DNA of 34,539 nt from Nautiliales bacterium (lineage in GTDB: Bacteria; Campylobacterota; Campylobacteria; Campylobacterales; JAADDX01): NCBI GenBank assembly GCA_030826765.1, contig JAUUDM010000035.1, forward strand, positions 1 through 34,539, written 5' to 3'. Each line of letters opens with the position of its first letter. Position 1 is the stretch's first letter. A program made the position numbers and the translations under genes. This document shows positions 7,785 through 16,931 of the stretch, one piece after another. The notes beneath the pieces are model-generated. The model saw nothing but the letters and a program-made list of their open reading frames with translations. It was not told the DNA's origin and did not search any database.

Positions 7785-9079
7785 ATTCTTACTTTTATAC
7801 TTTTATAGGTTACATAATTTACAAAGGCTTTTTCTTTAATATATAAATTTCTTCTCTGTGTATAATCGACAATTCCCTCATTTTCGTTACTAAAAGTTAA
7901 AGCAAGTTTTGCAGCTTTATAAATCACATCTTGGGGTACATTTTTTTTATTTGTTTTAATTATTACATGTGCGCCTGTTTTATCTTTGATATGAAGCCAA
8001 ATATCATTAGCTTTACTTTCTTTTAATAATTTTATATTTCCTTTTTCATTTTTACCAACTAAGACTATAAAATCATCTATAAAAAATTGTTCAATATTAT
8101 CTTCTTTTAATTTTGTTTTTTTGGGAGATTTAAAAATATTTAATTCACTAATCGTAGTAGCTTTCTCTATTCCTTTTTTATAATTTTCTAAAAATTCTAT
8201 TTTTTCTTTTAAATTGCTTTTTTCTATCTGAATATTTTGAGATTTATGTTTCATTTTTTTAGCTAAATTATAATAATAATTCCCAATATCATTTATATTT
8301 CTAAGTTTAGGAATAGGAAGTTTTATAGTTTTACCTTCAAAGTTTTCTACTTCTATAAATTTATCATATTTATTACTAATTTTATAAAGATTTATCATTG
8401 CTAAATCTGCAAAAAGTCTATATTTTTCACTCTCTCTTAATAATTCTTCCTCACTTGGTAAACTATCTAAAATCTTTTTTAATTTTTTAATTTTTTTATC
8501 TACACTATTAATTATAGTTTTTTTAATGTTATCTAATTTTTGATTATATTTTTTAGCAAAAAGTTCTTGTGTATATTTAACAATATCTCTAACTTCAAAC
8601 TCTTTTTCTTTTATTTCTATTTTTGGAAGAGGAAGTAATTTAATACCTGGTTGGATTTCTCTAAAAGTTACATTACTATTTATATGATGAAGTGCTTCAA
8701 TTATTATAAAATTTTCATCTAAAATAATAACATTTGTATATCTTCCTGTAAATTCAAATTGAATATAATTTATTTCTTTTTTAAATCCTAAATTAGTTTC
8801 TACTTTTAAAGTCAAGATTCTTTCAACTGCATTTACTTCTAAAAGTTTTGATTTAGTAAATTTTTTAGCAAGTGTAATATCAAAAGGTGCATTAAATTTT
8901 TTAGAAATATCATACTCTATATCAATATAAATATCACTATTTCCTTTTGTTAAATCAAAAAAATATTTAGTTTTATCAATTTCAAGTAAAATTACATTAT
9001 CATCAACTCTTAGAGCTCTTTTGATAAACTTTTTATCTGAAATATGTTTTGCTATTTTTTTTAAAATAAATGCTTTCAT
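7781..9079 (-). CDS. rqcH: NFACT / RqcH-like ribosome quality control protein (FbpA family)
   Basis: Members of this family bind stalled 50S-peptidyl-tRNA complexes and recruit tRNA-Ala to add C-terminal alanine tails; older annotation calls them fibronectin-binding proteins. The 432-residue protein has an NFACT-N domain (about 1-180, with FEFTGRYTNVIILDE near 128-142), a Lys/Glu-rich coiled coil (about 185-320) and a C-terminal NFACT-R/DUF814 domain (KANDIWLHIKDKTGAHVII, then VDYTQRRNLY). VER at 85-87 lies where RqcH has its functional Asp-Arg pair, with Glu instead of Asp. It is shorter than B. subtilis RqcH (about 570). The gene begins the seven-gene run to 3163 and has its own TATAAT. Confidence 0.85.
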   Translation of the reverse strand: MKAFILKKIAKHISDKKFIKRALRVDDNVILLEIDKTKYFFDLTKGNSDIYIDIEYDISKKFNAPFDITLAKKFTKSKLLEVNAVERILTLKVETNLGFKKEINYIQFEFTGRYTNVIILDENFIIIEALHHINSNVTFREIQPGIKLLPLPKIEIKEKEFEVRDIVKYTQELFAKKYNQKLDNIKKTIINSVDKKIKKLKKILDSLPSEEELLRESEKYRLFADLAMINLYKISNKYDKFIEVENFEGKTIKLPIPKLRNINDIGNYYYNLAKKMKHKSQNIQIEKSNLKEKIEFLENYKKGIEKATTISELNIFKSPKKTKLKEDNIEQFFIDDFIVLVGKNEKGNIKLLKESKANDIWLHIKDKTGAHVIIKTNKKNVPQDVIYKAAKLALTFSNENEGIVDYTQRRNLYIKEKAFVNYVTYKSIKVRI

Positions 9080-9100
9080 ATAGACAACTCTTTTTTATAA

Positions 9101-9106
9101 ATTATA
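9101..9106 (-). promoter_or_regulatory. Promoter -10 of the rqcH-to-rhodanese operon
   Basis: Minus strand TGCTATAAT is an extended -10, 22 bp upstream of the rqcH ATG. The genes downstream overlap or almost touch down to 3163, so this may drive all seven. Confidence 0.6.
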
Positions 9107-9145
9107 GCATAATATAGGGGGATTTTAAAGGAAAGTAAAAAAAGA

Positions 9146-9169
9146 AAAAAGATAAAGAATTATCTTTTT
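9146..9169 (-). terminator. Terminator of rplM-rpsI
   Basis: A 10-bp perfect stem (AAAAAGATAA with TTATCTTTTT, four-base loop at 9156-9159) is followed in the direction of rpsI transcription by a T-rich tail. The rpsI stop codon (9160-9162) lies within the stem. The stem is AT-rich, so it is weak thermodynamically, but position and tail fit intrinsic termination. Confidence 0.55.
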
Positions 9170-9558
9170 GAGAATTGTGGGCTTCTTCTTGCTTTTCTTT
9201 TTCCATATTTTTTTCTTTCAACTATTCTAGCATCTCTTGTAAGAAGTCCATAAGGTTTAAGTAAAGCTCTTAATTCTGGTGCATATTCAACTAATGCTTT
9301 TGAAATAGCATGTTTTACTGCATCAGCTTGAGCAGCTTGTCCACCACCGTAAACTTTAGCTTCGATAGATACTGCTTCTTCTTGTTTAGTTACCATTAAA
9401 GGCCATCTAACTCTAAGTTTAAGAGCATCTCTTCCACCTAAAAATTCATCAAGGCTTTTACCATTGATAGTCATTTCACCATTTCCTGGTTTTAACCATA
9501 CTTTAGCTACTGCTGTTTTTCTTTTTCCTGTTGCATAAGTTCTACCGTGCATTTTCAT
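9160..9558 (-). CDS. rpsI: 30S ribosomal protein S9
   Basis: 132 residues, the usual size. The N-terminal [19 protein letters not shown] and the basic C terminus ending [12 protein letters not shown] are diagnostic for S9; the C-terminal tail reaches the decoding centre and contacts P-site tRNA. The start at 9558 overlaps rplM by 4 bp; the second Met two codons later is also possible. Forms the standard rplM-rpsI pair. Confidence 0.98.
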   Translation of the reverse strand: MKMHGRTYATGKRKTAVAKVWLKPGNGEMTINGKSLDEFLGGRDALKLRVRWPLMVTKQEEAVSIEAKVYGGGQAAQADAVKHAISKALVEYAPELRALLKPYGLLTRDARIVERKKYGKRKARRSPQFSKR

Positions 9559-9977
9559 TTGCTAGCCTTTACTTGAGCTGTATGAGGATGTTCACTACCT
9601 TCATACACTTTTAATTTTTTAAGTTGTGCTTTTCCAAGTGATGTTTTTGGAAGCATCCCTCTTGTTGCAAGTTTAAATAGTTTTTCTGGATTTTCGTTTA
9701 AAAGTTTTTTAGCACTTTCTTCTTTAACACTACCGAAATATCCTGAATGTCTATAATATTTTTTATCTTCAGCTTTATTTTCTTTTGAAAATTTAACTTT
9801 ATCTGCATTGATAACTACTACAAAATCTCCACAATCCATATTTGGAGTATAGTAAGGTTTGTTTTTTCCTCTTAAAATAGTTGCGATTTCAGAAACTACT
9901 CTACCGAATATTTTGTTTTCTGCATCAATTACTACCCAGTTTCTTTCAACTGTTGGATTCATATTTGTAAATTTCAT
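9555..9977 (-). CDS. rplM: 50S ribosomal protein L13
   Basis: 140 residues, full length for L13. The sequence has [29 protein letters not shown] in family order near the N terminus, a central [10 protein letters not shown], and [28 protein letters not shown] near the C terminus. L13 is an early 50S assembly protein. It is the first gene of a two-gene operon with rpsI, with a clear TATAAT 55 bp upstream and a hairpin in the leader between them. In other bacteria L13 represses its own operon through the leader, so the hairpin may be functional. Confidence 0.98.
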   Translation of the reverse strand: MKFTNMNPTVERNWVVIDAENKIFGRVVSEIATILRGKNKPYYTPNMDCGDFVVVINADKVKFSKENKAEDKKYYRHSGYFGSVKEESAKKLLNENPEKLFKLATRGMLPKTSLGKAQLKKLKVYEGSEHPHTAQVKASK

Positions 9978-10000
9978 ATTTATGCCCTTTTAGCAATTTT

Positions 10001-10020
10001 AAGTAATTTATATATTACTT
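10001..10020 (-). promoter_or_regulatory. Leader hairpin upstream of rplM
   Basis: Perfect 7-bp inverted repeat AAGTAAT/ATTACTT with a six-base loop, lying between the predicted transcript start (about 10025) and the rplM ATG at 9977. It is the only clear structure in a leader of about 48 nt and ends about 10 nt before the ribosome site AAAGGG. It may be a site for L13 autoregulation. Confidence 0.35.
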
Positions 10021-10031
10021 TTGGAAATGAA

Positions 10032-10037
10032 ATTATA
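10032..10037 (-). promoter_or_regulatory. Promoter -10 of rplM-rpsI
   Basis: Minus strand TATAAT, 55 bp upstream of the rplM ATG, with a predicted start near 10025. No convincing -35, but AT-rich upstream DNA. Confidence 0.6.
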
Positions 10038-10075
10038 GTTAAGTTTTCTTAAAATTAACTGAAATTAAGTAAAAT

Positions 10076-10570
10076 TTAAGTTTTATTTTGAAACTTCAGA
10101 TAAAGTTGAACTTCTCCAACCGGCATATTAACTTCTTTTGCTATCTCTTCTACAGAATACCCTATTTCAAAAAGTTCTTTAATCTTATTTTTATCATCTT
10201 TTTTAGTAGATATTGTTTCAAAATGAGGTAATGTGTTTAATTTTACATTACTCTCTATTTTTTCTATTTTATTATATAGACTTCTAATTTCATTCTCTGA
10301 TTTATGTTGATAATCTTTTATTGTATTTATTAAATTTTCTAAAACATCATCCATCTTTTCAGATATAATTTTTTCTATATTTAATTCAAAATCTTTAGAT
10401 ATCTTTTTTTGTTTTTTTTCAAGCTGATAAATTTCTTCATTCATCTCTTCTAATGCCATACCAATTCTTTGGAATTTTCTATCAATACTTTTACTACTAA
10501 TAAAAATATATATAAATAAAAATATTATAGCAAATGCAAATCCTATAAAAATTGCTATAGTTATACTCAT
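10076..10570 (-). CDS. Membrane-anchored coiled-coil protein with C-terminal HTH-like motif
   Basis: 164 residues. A single N-terminal membrane helix (about 4-27) is followed by a coiled coil (about 30-110, KFQRIGMALEEMNEEIYQLEKKQ and onward) and a short C-terminal helix-turn-helix-like segment, KIKELFEIGYSVEEIAKEVNMPVGEVQLYL. The topology of one anchor, a coil and a small HTH tail resembles DUF2802/DUF6115 proteins, some of which lie near flagellar genes; this is similarity of plan, not a confirmed family match. It overlaps the 169-residue gene by 4 bp and ends the rdgB operon. The function is unknown. Confidence 0.6.
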   Translation of the reverse strand: MSITIAIFIGFAFAIIFLFIYIFISSKSIDRKFQRIGMALEEMNEEIYQLEKKQKKISKDFELNIEKIISEKMDDVLENLINTIKDYQHKSENEIRSLYNKIEKIESNVKLNTLPHFETISTKKDDKNKIKELFEIGYSVEEIAKEVNMPVGEVQLYLKFQNKT

Positions 10571-11076
10571 TTTAGACCCCTTTTTTCTCTAATCAATGCT
10601 CTTTCTCTTGCAGCTACAAAAGCATTATAATCTTTGATATCTCTATCATGCATTAAAATGATTTCTGCAATTTGCTCATCAATAGCTATAAAATATATAG
10701 GCACTTCCCTCTGGGGGAAAAAAGAAATATCCAATCTTCCATAATATTTTTGATTTTGCACTAAAACAGAATTTTGAAATTTAATATATTCATATCCAAT
10801 TTCACTAATTTTTGCATTATATTTAAGAGAAATTAATTCTTTTGTTTCATTTTTAATTAAACTTGTTAATTCATCTACTTTTCTATGAAGAGCAACTACA
10901 AGTTCAAGTAAAACTTTATCACTTTCACTTGTTTCTCCCCTCGCTTTTGCTAATTTTATATATTGACCAATTGGATCATCAATTTCAGCACCTAATTTAT
11001 CATACTCTTCTTTGAAAGATTCTTTATCTTCTTCAAATTGAATTGTGAGTGGTGCAGAAATTAACCTTATATTCAT
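10567..11076 (-). CDS. Conserved protein of unknown function (PilZ-like layout possible)
   Basis: A soluble 169-residue protein. An N-terminal region is followed by a helical section (DKVLLELVVALHRKVDELTSLI, about 53-74) and then beta-rich sequence (EIGYEYIKFQ, YYGRLDISFFPQREVPIYFIA). The plan of a helical dimer segment before a small beta domain recalls atypical PilZ proteins, but I see no RxxxR plus (D/N)xSxxG pair, so cyclic-di-GMP binding is not supported. It overlaps both neighbours by 4 bp. The next gene downstream is a membrane-anchored coiled-coil protein, and the pair may act together. Confidence 0.55.
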   Translation of the reverse strand: MNIRLISAPLTIQFEEDKESFKEEYDKLGAEIDDPIGQYIKLAKARGETSESDKVLLELVVALHRKVDELTSLIKNETKELISLKYNAKISEIGYEYIKFQNSVLVQNQKYYGRLDISFFPQREVPIYFIAIDEQIAEIILMHDRDIKDYNAFVAARERALIREKRGLK

Positions 11077-11921
11077 CTAAATACCTTATCTAAAACTATA
11101 CAAACAAAAAATATAATTCCTAAATACCCATTTAAATCAAAAAAAGCTTTTGGTATATCTTCTAAATTATTTCTTACCATTATTTGTTCTTTATATAAAA
11201 ATCCTGCACTTATTATCAGTGCAATATAAGCAAAAAATCCTAAATGTGAATAAACAATAAATAAAAACCAAAAGGTTATAGTTAAAATATGAAATAAAGC
11301 AGATAATGCCAAACTTGCTTCAAGTCCATATTTTGCTGGAATAGAAAAGAGCCCCTCTTTTTTATCAAATTCCATATCTTGCAAAGAGTATAAAATATCA
11401 AATCCAGCCACCCAAAACATTACTCCAAATGCCAAAAAAATACTCCATTCTGGCACACTATTTGTAACAGACATTGCACCACCAATAGGAGCAAGTGAAA
11501 GTGAAATTCCTAAAATTATATGAGCATATTCACTAAATCTTTTGAAATAACTATATCCACCTAAAACAGCTAAAATAAAAGGTGAAGAATAAAAAACAAG
11601 TGAATTAATAAAATAAGAAGTAACAATAAAAGCTATCATATTTACTAATATAAAAAGTTTCATTTCACTTTCATTTACTTCACCATTTACACTTGGTCTA
11701 TCTTTTGTTCTTTCATTTTTGATATCAATATCTCTATCTAAATATCTATTCACACCCATTGCAAAATTTCTTGCAAACACAGCTTCTAAAACTACTAAAA
11801 AAAATAATCTCCAGCCAAACCAACCATCAGCTGCAACTATCATTGCTACAAAAATAAATGGCATTGAAAATATTGTATGTTCAAATTTTACAAGTTTTGC
11901 CATTTTCAATAAATAATTCAT
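11073..11921 (-). CDS. mqnP: UbiA-family prenyltransferase, MqnP-like (menaquinone synthesis)
   Basis: An integral membrane enzyme of 282 residues with eight to nine helices. Both prenyl-diphosphate/magnesium motifs are present: N58xxxD62xxxD66 in NRYLDRDID and D182xxxD186 in [18 protein letters not shown]. That second motif is typical of the UbiA-like proteins of the futalosine menaquinone pathway (MqnP), which Campylobacterota use in place of the classical Men route. It would prenylate the naphthoate precursor using a polyprenyl chain from the MEP pathway. It is often annotated as 4-hydroxybenzoate polyprenyltransferase, but these bacteria make menaquinone. It overlaps rdgB by 4 bp. Confidence 0.85.
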   Translation of the reverse strand: MNYLLKMAKLVKFEHTIFSMPFIFVAMIVAADGWFGWRLFFLVVLEAVFARNFAMGVNRYLDRDIDIKNERTKDRPSVNGEVNESEMKLFILVNMIAFIVTSYFINSLVFYSSPFILAVLGGYSYFKRFSEYAHIILGISLSLAPIGGAMSVTNSVPEWSIFLAFGVMFWVAGFDILYSLQDMEFDKKEGLFSIPAKYGLEASLALSALFHILTITFWFLFIVYSHLGFFAYIALIISAGFLYKEQIMVRNNLEDIPKAFFDLNGYLGIIFFVCIVLDKVFR

Positions 11922-12499
11922 CTTATAACATCCAAAATATATTTTGCTAAATTTAAAGCCTTTGTTCTATGAGAAATTGATTTTTTGATCTCATCATCAA
12001 GTTCTCCTAAAGTTTTATCATAACCTTCAGGAATAAACATTGGATCATATCCAAATCCTTTATCACCTCTTGCTTCATCAATCACATCACCATACATAAA
12101 TCCGTGAGTTGTATAAATTCCATAAGGAGATGCAATTGCTATTGCTGAAGTATAAAAAGCGGGAGCTTTTGAAATATTATTATTTTTAAGCTCATCGATT
12201 AATTTATTTAAATTATCTTTATCTGTAGCATTGCTTCCAGCAAATCTTGCACTATAAATTCCTGGAATATTTCCTAAAGCTGGAACACTTATACCACTAT
12301 CATCGGCAATAATTATGTGATTTGGAAGTTTTTCATAAATAGTTTTAGCTTTTATAATAGCATTTTCTTTAAAAGAATTACCATTTTCTTCTATTTCAAA
12401 AGGAGTAATTAAGTCACTAAAAGCAACAACATCATCACCAAAATATTTTTTAATCTCTTTAATCTTACCTCTATTTGATGAGGCTAAAACTATCTGCAT
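11918..12499 (-). CDS. rdgB: Non-canonical purine NTP pyrophosphatase (RdgB/HAM1)
   Basis: Hydrolyses ITP, dITP and XTP to monophosphates and so keeps damaged purines out of DNA and RNA. The 193-residue protein shows the family marks: substrate loop [11 protein letters not shown] near the start, [11 protein letters not shown] with the catalytic acidic residues, [12 protein letters not shown], and SHRTKAL near the C terminus. It is the first gene of a four-gene run (rdgB, mqnP and two unknown genes) and has its own promoter immediately after the RND terminator. Confidence 0.95.
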   Translation of the reverse strand: MQIVLASSNRGKIKEIKKYFGDDVVAFSDLITPFEIEENGNSFKENAIIKAKTIYEKLPNHIIIADDSGISVPALGNIPGIYSARFAGSNATDKDNLNKLIDELKNNNISKAPAFYTSAIAIASPYGIYTTHGFMYGDVIDEARGDKGFGYDPMFIPEGYDKTLGELDDEIKKSISHRTKALNLAKYILDVIR

Positions 12500-12520
12500 A
12501 TTAAAAACCTTTTTTTGGTA

Positions 12521-12526
12521 ATTATA
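12521..12526 (-). promoter_or_regulatory. Promoter -10 of the rdgB operon
   Basis: Minus strand TGATATAAT, an extended -10, ends 22 bp before the rdgB ATG. It is directly downstream of the T tract of the RND pump terminator, so termination and initiation are packed into 50 bp. Confidence 0.6.
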
Positions 12527-12559
12527 TCAAAAAAAGAAAAAAAGCGTGAATTTACGCTT
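12527..12559 (-). terminator. Terminator of the RND efflux operon
   Basis: The stem AAGCGT/ACGCTT (12542-12547 with 12554-12559) can extend inward by a G-T and A-T pairs. In the direction of the pump gene it is followed by a T tract broken by one C. The stop codon of the pump gene (12552-12554) lies inside the hairpin. Confidence 0.75.
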
Positions 12560-15500
12560 CTAATCCATAATCGACTTTATTTTCTGGAAGTTTTTTATTC
12601 ATATCTCTTAAATATCTCCAATATAAAAGTGGAATAACAAAAAGACTTAGAATTGTCGAAACTAATACCCCAAAAATAAGTGAAACTGCAAGTCCTTGCC
12701 ATACTGGGTCAAGTAAAATAACACTTGATGCTAAAATAATAGCAAGTGCTGTTAAAATAATCGGTCTAAATCTTGTAGCTGCTGCTTCAACTACAGCGTC
12801 TTCTATACTTCTTCCAGCTTTTACTAAATCATTTGTAAAATCAATAAGTAATAATGAGTTTCTAACAACAATCCCGGCTAGTGCAATAAATCCAATCATA
12901 CTTGTAGCAGTAAAATACGCTGGTGTTCCTGTAAGAGGAATAGTAAGCCAACTTGTAATCATATGCCCAGGTAAAACCCCAATAAATGTTAAAGGCACAG
13001 CTACAAGTACAATTCTTGGAATTCTAAAGTTTTTATAATATGCAACCATCAATAAGAAAATTAAAACAACCGCACCACCAAATGCAGTTCCTAAATCTCT
13101 AAATGTATCGAATGTAATTTTCCATTCACCATCCCATACTAAATCATATTTTTGTCCAGTTTTTGTATTAACAGCTGTTAAATTTAATCTTGGATTTCCA
13201 TCATAAGTAATTTTATAACCATCTAACCCTTTATCTTTTAGATAACTAAATATATCAAGAAGAGCATAAATACTTCCTCTTTTATCCATTTCACCAGTTA
13301 CCATTGTAATATCTTTAAGATCTTTACTTGTAATAAGTCCACCATAAGGAACTGCTTTTACTTTTACAACTTCTGCTAATGGCACCATTCTATGAGTTGT
13401 CATAGACATAATTTTGATATTTTGAATATCATTAATTCCGTTTCTTGAAGCTTTATTGAATCTCACAAAAATTCCAACTTGTTCTTTTTCATTTGGAATA
13501 TGAGCAACACTAACAACGGCACCTTTGATTCCAAGTCCTAAAATATCAGCAATTTGTTTAGTTGTAATTCCTAAAAGTCCAGCTTTTACTTTGTCTGGAA
13601 CTAATTCATATTTAACAATAGGATCATCAGCCATTACATCAATATCCACAACACCTTTTGTTTTTTTATAAATATCTTCTATTTTTTTCGCTAAAACCAT
13701 TCTTCCAGCTTCATCTCCACCAGTTACTTCCATAAGAAGTGTAGCAATTACAGGAGGTCCTGGAGGGTCTTCTACAAGTTTAATATTTGCATCATAAGGT
13801 TTACCTATTTTTTGTAAAATTGGTCTAAGTCTTGAAACCATATCAATTGAACTCTCTTCTCTCTCTTTTAAATCTTTTAAATTAACTCTGATTTCTGCTA
13901 AGTTTTCACCTTTTTTAAGATTACTTCCTCTTAAAAGTCCATTAAAGTCAATAACTCCACCCATTCCTACAAAACTTTCAAAATCATTAACACCTTTTTG
14001 TTTTGCAAGTTCTTTTTCCAATTTAGAAACTAATTCTTTTGTTGTATTAATACTTGCACCTGTTGGTAAATCAATAGTAATATTGAATGTATTTTTATTT
14101 GCCCCTGGAAGCATTTTAAATAAAACAAGTTTACTTGGAAGTGTTAAAATAGCTAAAATAGTTAAAACTACAAGTGATGAAATAAATAATAATCTTTTAG
14201 ATTTATACTCAATCATTGGTTTTAATAATTTATTAAATACTGCAAAAGTTTTTGTTTTTTTAATATCAAACGGTTCACTCTCGTGATGGTCTGGTAAAAA
14301 TTTAACTGCAGCCCATGGAACAAATATATAAGCTATTACAAGTGAAGCAATCATCGCAACCGGAACATTAAATGGAATTGGTCTCATATAAGGTCCCATC
14401 ATTCCACCAACAAAAAACATTGGAACAAACGCTAAAATAATAGCTAAAGTTGCTATATTAGTTGGATTTCCTATCTCATTTGTAGCAAAAACTGCTGCGT
14501 GTTCTTTACTTTTATCAGCCATTGAAAAGTGTCTATGAACATTTTCAATAACAACAATTGCACTATCAACCAAAAGTCCAAGTGAAAGAATAAGTGCAAA
14601 AAGTGTAATTCTATTAATTGTTTGTCCTGCAAGCATTCCAACAAATAGAGTTGTTGCAAGAATTAATGGAACTGTAAAAGCAATAATTAAAGATTCTCTA
14701 AATCCAAGTGCAATAATTAATAAAATTACAATAATTCCAATTGAAATAATCAAATGCGATACAAGTTCATTAACTGCTTCATTTGCTTTATGTCCATCAT
14801 TTCTTGTAAGAACTACATTAACTCCTGCTGGAAGTTGTTTTTTTAGTTCATTCATTTTTTTAATTGCATCTTCTGAAACAAATACAGCATTTGTTCCTCT
14901 TTTTTTAGATACAAAAACAGTTACTTGATTTAACTGCTCACCTTTTTTAACACCCTCAAATGCTTCTCCAGCCATAAAATAAGTATAATGTTTATCGTGA
15001 TAATTTGCAGTATCACTGATTTTTGCAATATCTTTTAGATAAATTGGTTTGCCTCCATAATTTGCTACTAATAAATTTCTAATATCATTTAAATTTCTTA
15101 TAAATCCATTATATTCTACTGGTACAGAAAATTTACCTTTTTCAAATGTATCAAGAGGGTAATCAACATTTCCTTTTTTAAGTGCATCTGCAACTTGACC
15201 TAATGAAATATGATAAGCCGCTAATTTAGAAGCATCTAAAGTAACATCAAATTCTCTTTTATGCCCACCTTTGATTCCAACTACACTTACATTATTTACC
15301 CCTGCAAGTGGAGTTAAAAGTCTTTGAGCCATTCTATAAAGTTCGGCATCATTATATTTTTTACTAGCCAAAGCAAAAGTTAAAATAGGAACCTCATCAA
15401 TATCATTTGGTTTAATTATAGGCTGCCAAGCACCTTTTGGCAAATAGTCCATATTTTGGAAAATTCTATCATAAAGTTTTTCCATTGAAAGTTCTTTATT

Positions 15501-15881
15501 TTGACCAATTTTAAATACAACTGTAACAACTCCAACGCTATTCATAGCCATACCATAAATATGGTCAACACCTACAATAGCTTTTGTTTTTCTGCTAAGA
15601 GGGTCAACTATAATATTTTTAACTTCCTTACTACTTGCACCTGGATAAACAACAATTACACTTGCACTTGGAACATCAATTTGAGGATTCTCTTCTCTTG
15701 GTGTCATCATTAATGCAATTGCACCAAATAAAAATAAAACAAAAGCAATTACAGGAGTTAAAGGGTTTTTAAGAAAATCCCTTGCAAGCCTTCCCGCAAT
15801 ATTAAGAGTCAACTCTTCTTCTATTTTTTGAATTTCTTTTTTTTCTTGATTTAACTCTTTTTTTAGATTTTTATCTTCCAT
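12552..15881 (-). CDS. RND efflux pump, inner-membrane subunit (AcrB family)
   Basis: A proton-driven exporter of 1109 residues with the standard 12-helix, two-porter-domain plan, and an extra charged cytoplasmic N terminus of about 25 residues. The first helix is near 42-60, followed by the family start PREENPQIDVPSASV and VxYPGAS. The helix-4 proton site reads LLVDSAIVVIEN with D439 then Ser440, where AcrB has Asp-Asp; the helix-10 site reads GIVVRNSLLLIDF with Arg1007 in place of AcrB Lys940. These changes mark a different RND subgroup rather than loss of function. It is the last gene of a tripartite operon, 9 bp after the adaptor gene. The substrate is unknown. Confidence 0.93.
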   Translation of the reverse strand: MEDKNLKKELNQEKKEIQKIEEELTLNIAGRLARDFLKNPLTPVIAFVLFLFGAIALMMTPREENPQIDVPSASVIVVYPGASSKEVKNIIVDPLSRKTKAIVGVDHIYGMAMNSVGVVTVVFKIGQNKELSMEKLYDRIFQNMDYLPKGAWQPIIKPNDIDEVPILTFALASKKYNDAELYRMAQRLLTPLAGVNNVSVVGIKGGHKREFDVTLDASKLAAYHISLGQVADALKKGNVDYPLDTFEKGKFSVPVEYNGFIRNLNDIRNLLVANYGGKPIYLKDIAKISDTANYHDKHYTYFMAGEAFEGVKKGEQLNQVTVFVSKKRGTNAVFVSEDAIKKMNELKKQLPAGVNVVLTRNDGHKANEAVNELVSHLIISIGIIVILLIIALGFRESLIIAFTVPLILATTLFVGMLAGQTINRITLFALILSLGLLVDSAIVVIENVHRHFSMADKSKEHAAVFATNEIGNPTNIATLAIILAFVPMFFVGGMMGPYMRPIPFNVPVAMIASLVIAYIFVPWAAVKFLPDHHESEPFDIKKTKTFAVFNKLLKPMIEYKSKRLLFISSLVVLTILAILTLPSKLVLFKMLPGANKNTFNITIDLPTGASINTTKELVSKLEKELAKQKGVNDFESFVGMGGVIDFNGLLRGSNLKKGENLAEIRVNLKDLKEREESSIDMVSRLRPILQKIGKPYDANIKLVEDPPGPPVIATLLMEVTGGDEAGRMVLAKKIEDIYKKTKGVVDIDVMADDPIVKYELVPDKVKAGLLGITTKQIADILGLGIKGAVVSVAHIPNEKEQVGIFVRFNKASRNGINDIQNIKIMSMTTHRMVPLAEVVKVKAVPYGGLITSKDLKDITMVTGEMDKRGSIYALLDIFSYLKDKGLDGYKITYDGNPRLNLTAVNTKTGQKYDLVWDGEWKITFDTFRDLGTAFGGAVVLIFLLMVAYYKNFRIPRIVLVAVPLTFIGVLPGHMITSWLTIPLTGTPAYFTATSMIGFIALAGIVVRNSLLLIDFTNDLVKAGRSIEDAVVEAAATRFRPIILTALAIILASSVILLDPVWQGLAVSLIFGVLVSTILSLFVIPLLYWRYLRDMNKKLPENKVDYGLEA

Positions 15882-15890
15882 AATCTATCC

Positions 15891-16931
15891 TTAGTTTAAT
15901 GGTGTGCCATCTGTCATATTAGCAGGTGGTAAAATAACAACTTCTTCACCTACTTTTACATTATCAACAGCAACACTATTTCCTTGTTGCGATAAGATTT
16001 GCACTTCTCTGAATTCAGCTTTACCACTATTATTTACAAATACTCCTACAATTCCTCCTCTACTTGTTAATGCATCATAAGGAATTACAGTCTCTTTTTT
16101 GTTTCCAATTTTTACAGATATTTTTGCATACATTCCTGGTAAAATATTTTTATTTTTATTGATAAATTTAAATTTCACTAAATAAGAGTGAGTTGCAGGA
16201 TCACCTGAAAGAATAATACTAGAAACTTTTGCTGGTACTTTTTTATTTAAAGCACTAATAAATACATCAGCATCTTGCCCTTTTTTAATAAGTTTTACAT
16301 CTTGGGCTTTTACAAAAGCTCTTGCTTGCACTGAATTTAAATTTGCTAAAATAAGCATTGGATGACCTGGAAGAGAAATATCTCCAACATTAGCAAGTTT
16401 TCTTACTACTACACCATTGATTGGAGCATAAACTTTTGAATATTTTTTTTGTGCAAGAGCTTGGTCAAGTCCTGCTTTTGCTTGAGCAAGCATTGCTTTT
16501 GCCATCTCTACTTGTGATTTTCTAATTTTCATATTCAAAGTCATTTTGTCATAGTCTCTTTTTGAAACTGAACCTTGTTTATAAAGATTACTAAATCTAT
16601 CATAATCTTTTTTGGCATCTGCATAAGCTAATTCTGCCATTAAAACAGCATTTTGTGCTTGTAATACTCCTGCTCTTGCTTGATTAATCATTGAATATAT
16701 ATCACTTGGGTCAACTTCAAATAAAAGTTCACCTTTTTTAACTACATCACCTTCTTCTACATTTATTTTTTTAATATATCCCATAAGTCTAGTTGCTACC
16801 ATAACCTGTTTTTTGGCATAAGTTTCACCACTATATGTCTTTGTTATATTGATAGTTTTCATTTGTGCTGGAGCTAAATTATAAGCAAAAGCACTTAGTG
16901 CCATTAAAGATATTGATAATATTTTTTTCAT
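15891..16931 (-). CDS. RND efflux periplasmic adaptor subunit
   Basis: 346 residues. A signal peptide (MKKILSISLMALSAFAYN) is followed by a lipoyl half (GYIKKINVEEGDVVKKGELLFEV, about 50-72), a coiled-coil hairpin (about 75-150), the second lipoyl half (VYAPINGVVVRKLANVGD) and beta-barrel and membrane-proximal domains. This AcrA/HlyD-type protein would join the RND pump to the TolC-type channel in the same operon. It overlaps the channel gene by 4 bp. There is no lipobox Cys after the signal, so it is probably soluble in the periplasm. Confidence 0.92.
   Translation of the reverse strand: MKKILSISLMALSAFAYNLAPAQMKTINITKTYSGETYAKKQVMVATRLMGYIKKINVEEGDVVKKGELLFEVDPSDIYSMINQARAGVLQAQNAVLMAELAYADAKKDYDRFSNLYKQGSVSKRDYDKMTLNMKIRKSQVEMAKAMLAQAKAGLDQALAQKKYSKVYAPINGVVVRKLANVGDISLPGHPMLILANLNSVQARAFVKAQDVKLIKKGQDADVFISALNKKVPAKVSSIILSGDPATHSYLVKFKFINKNKNILPGMYAKISVKIGNKKETVIPYDALTSRGGIVGVFVNNSGKAEFREVQILSQQGNSVAVDNVKVGEEVVILPPANMTDGTPLN

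Noticed and set aside
12500-12520. ACC-A7-GGT mini-hairpin over the rdgB ribosome site
   Set aside because: Only three base pairs; not stable enough to support as a regulatory structure.
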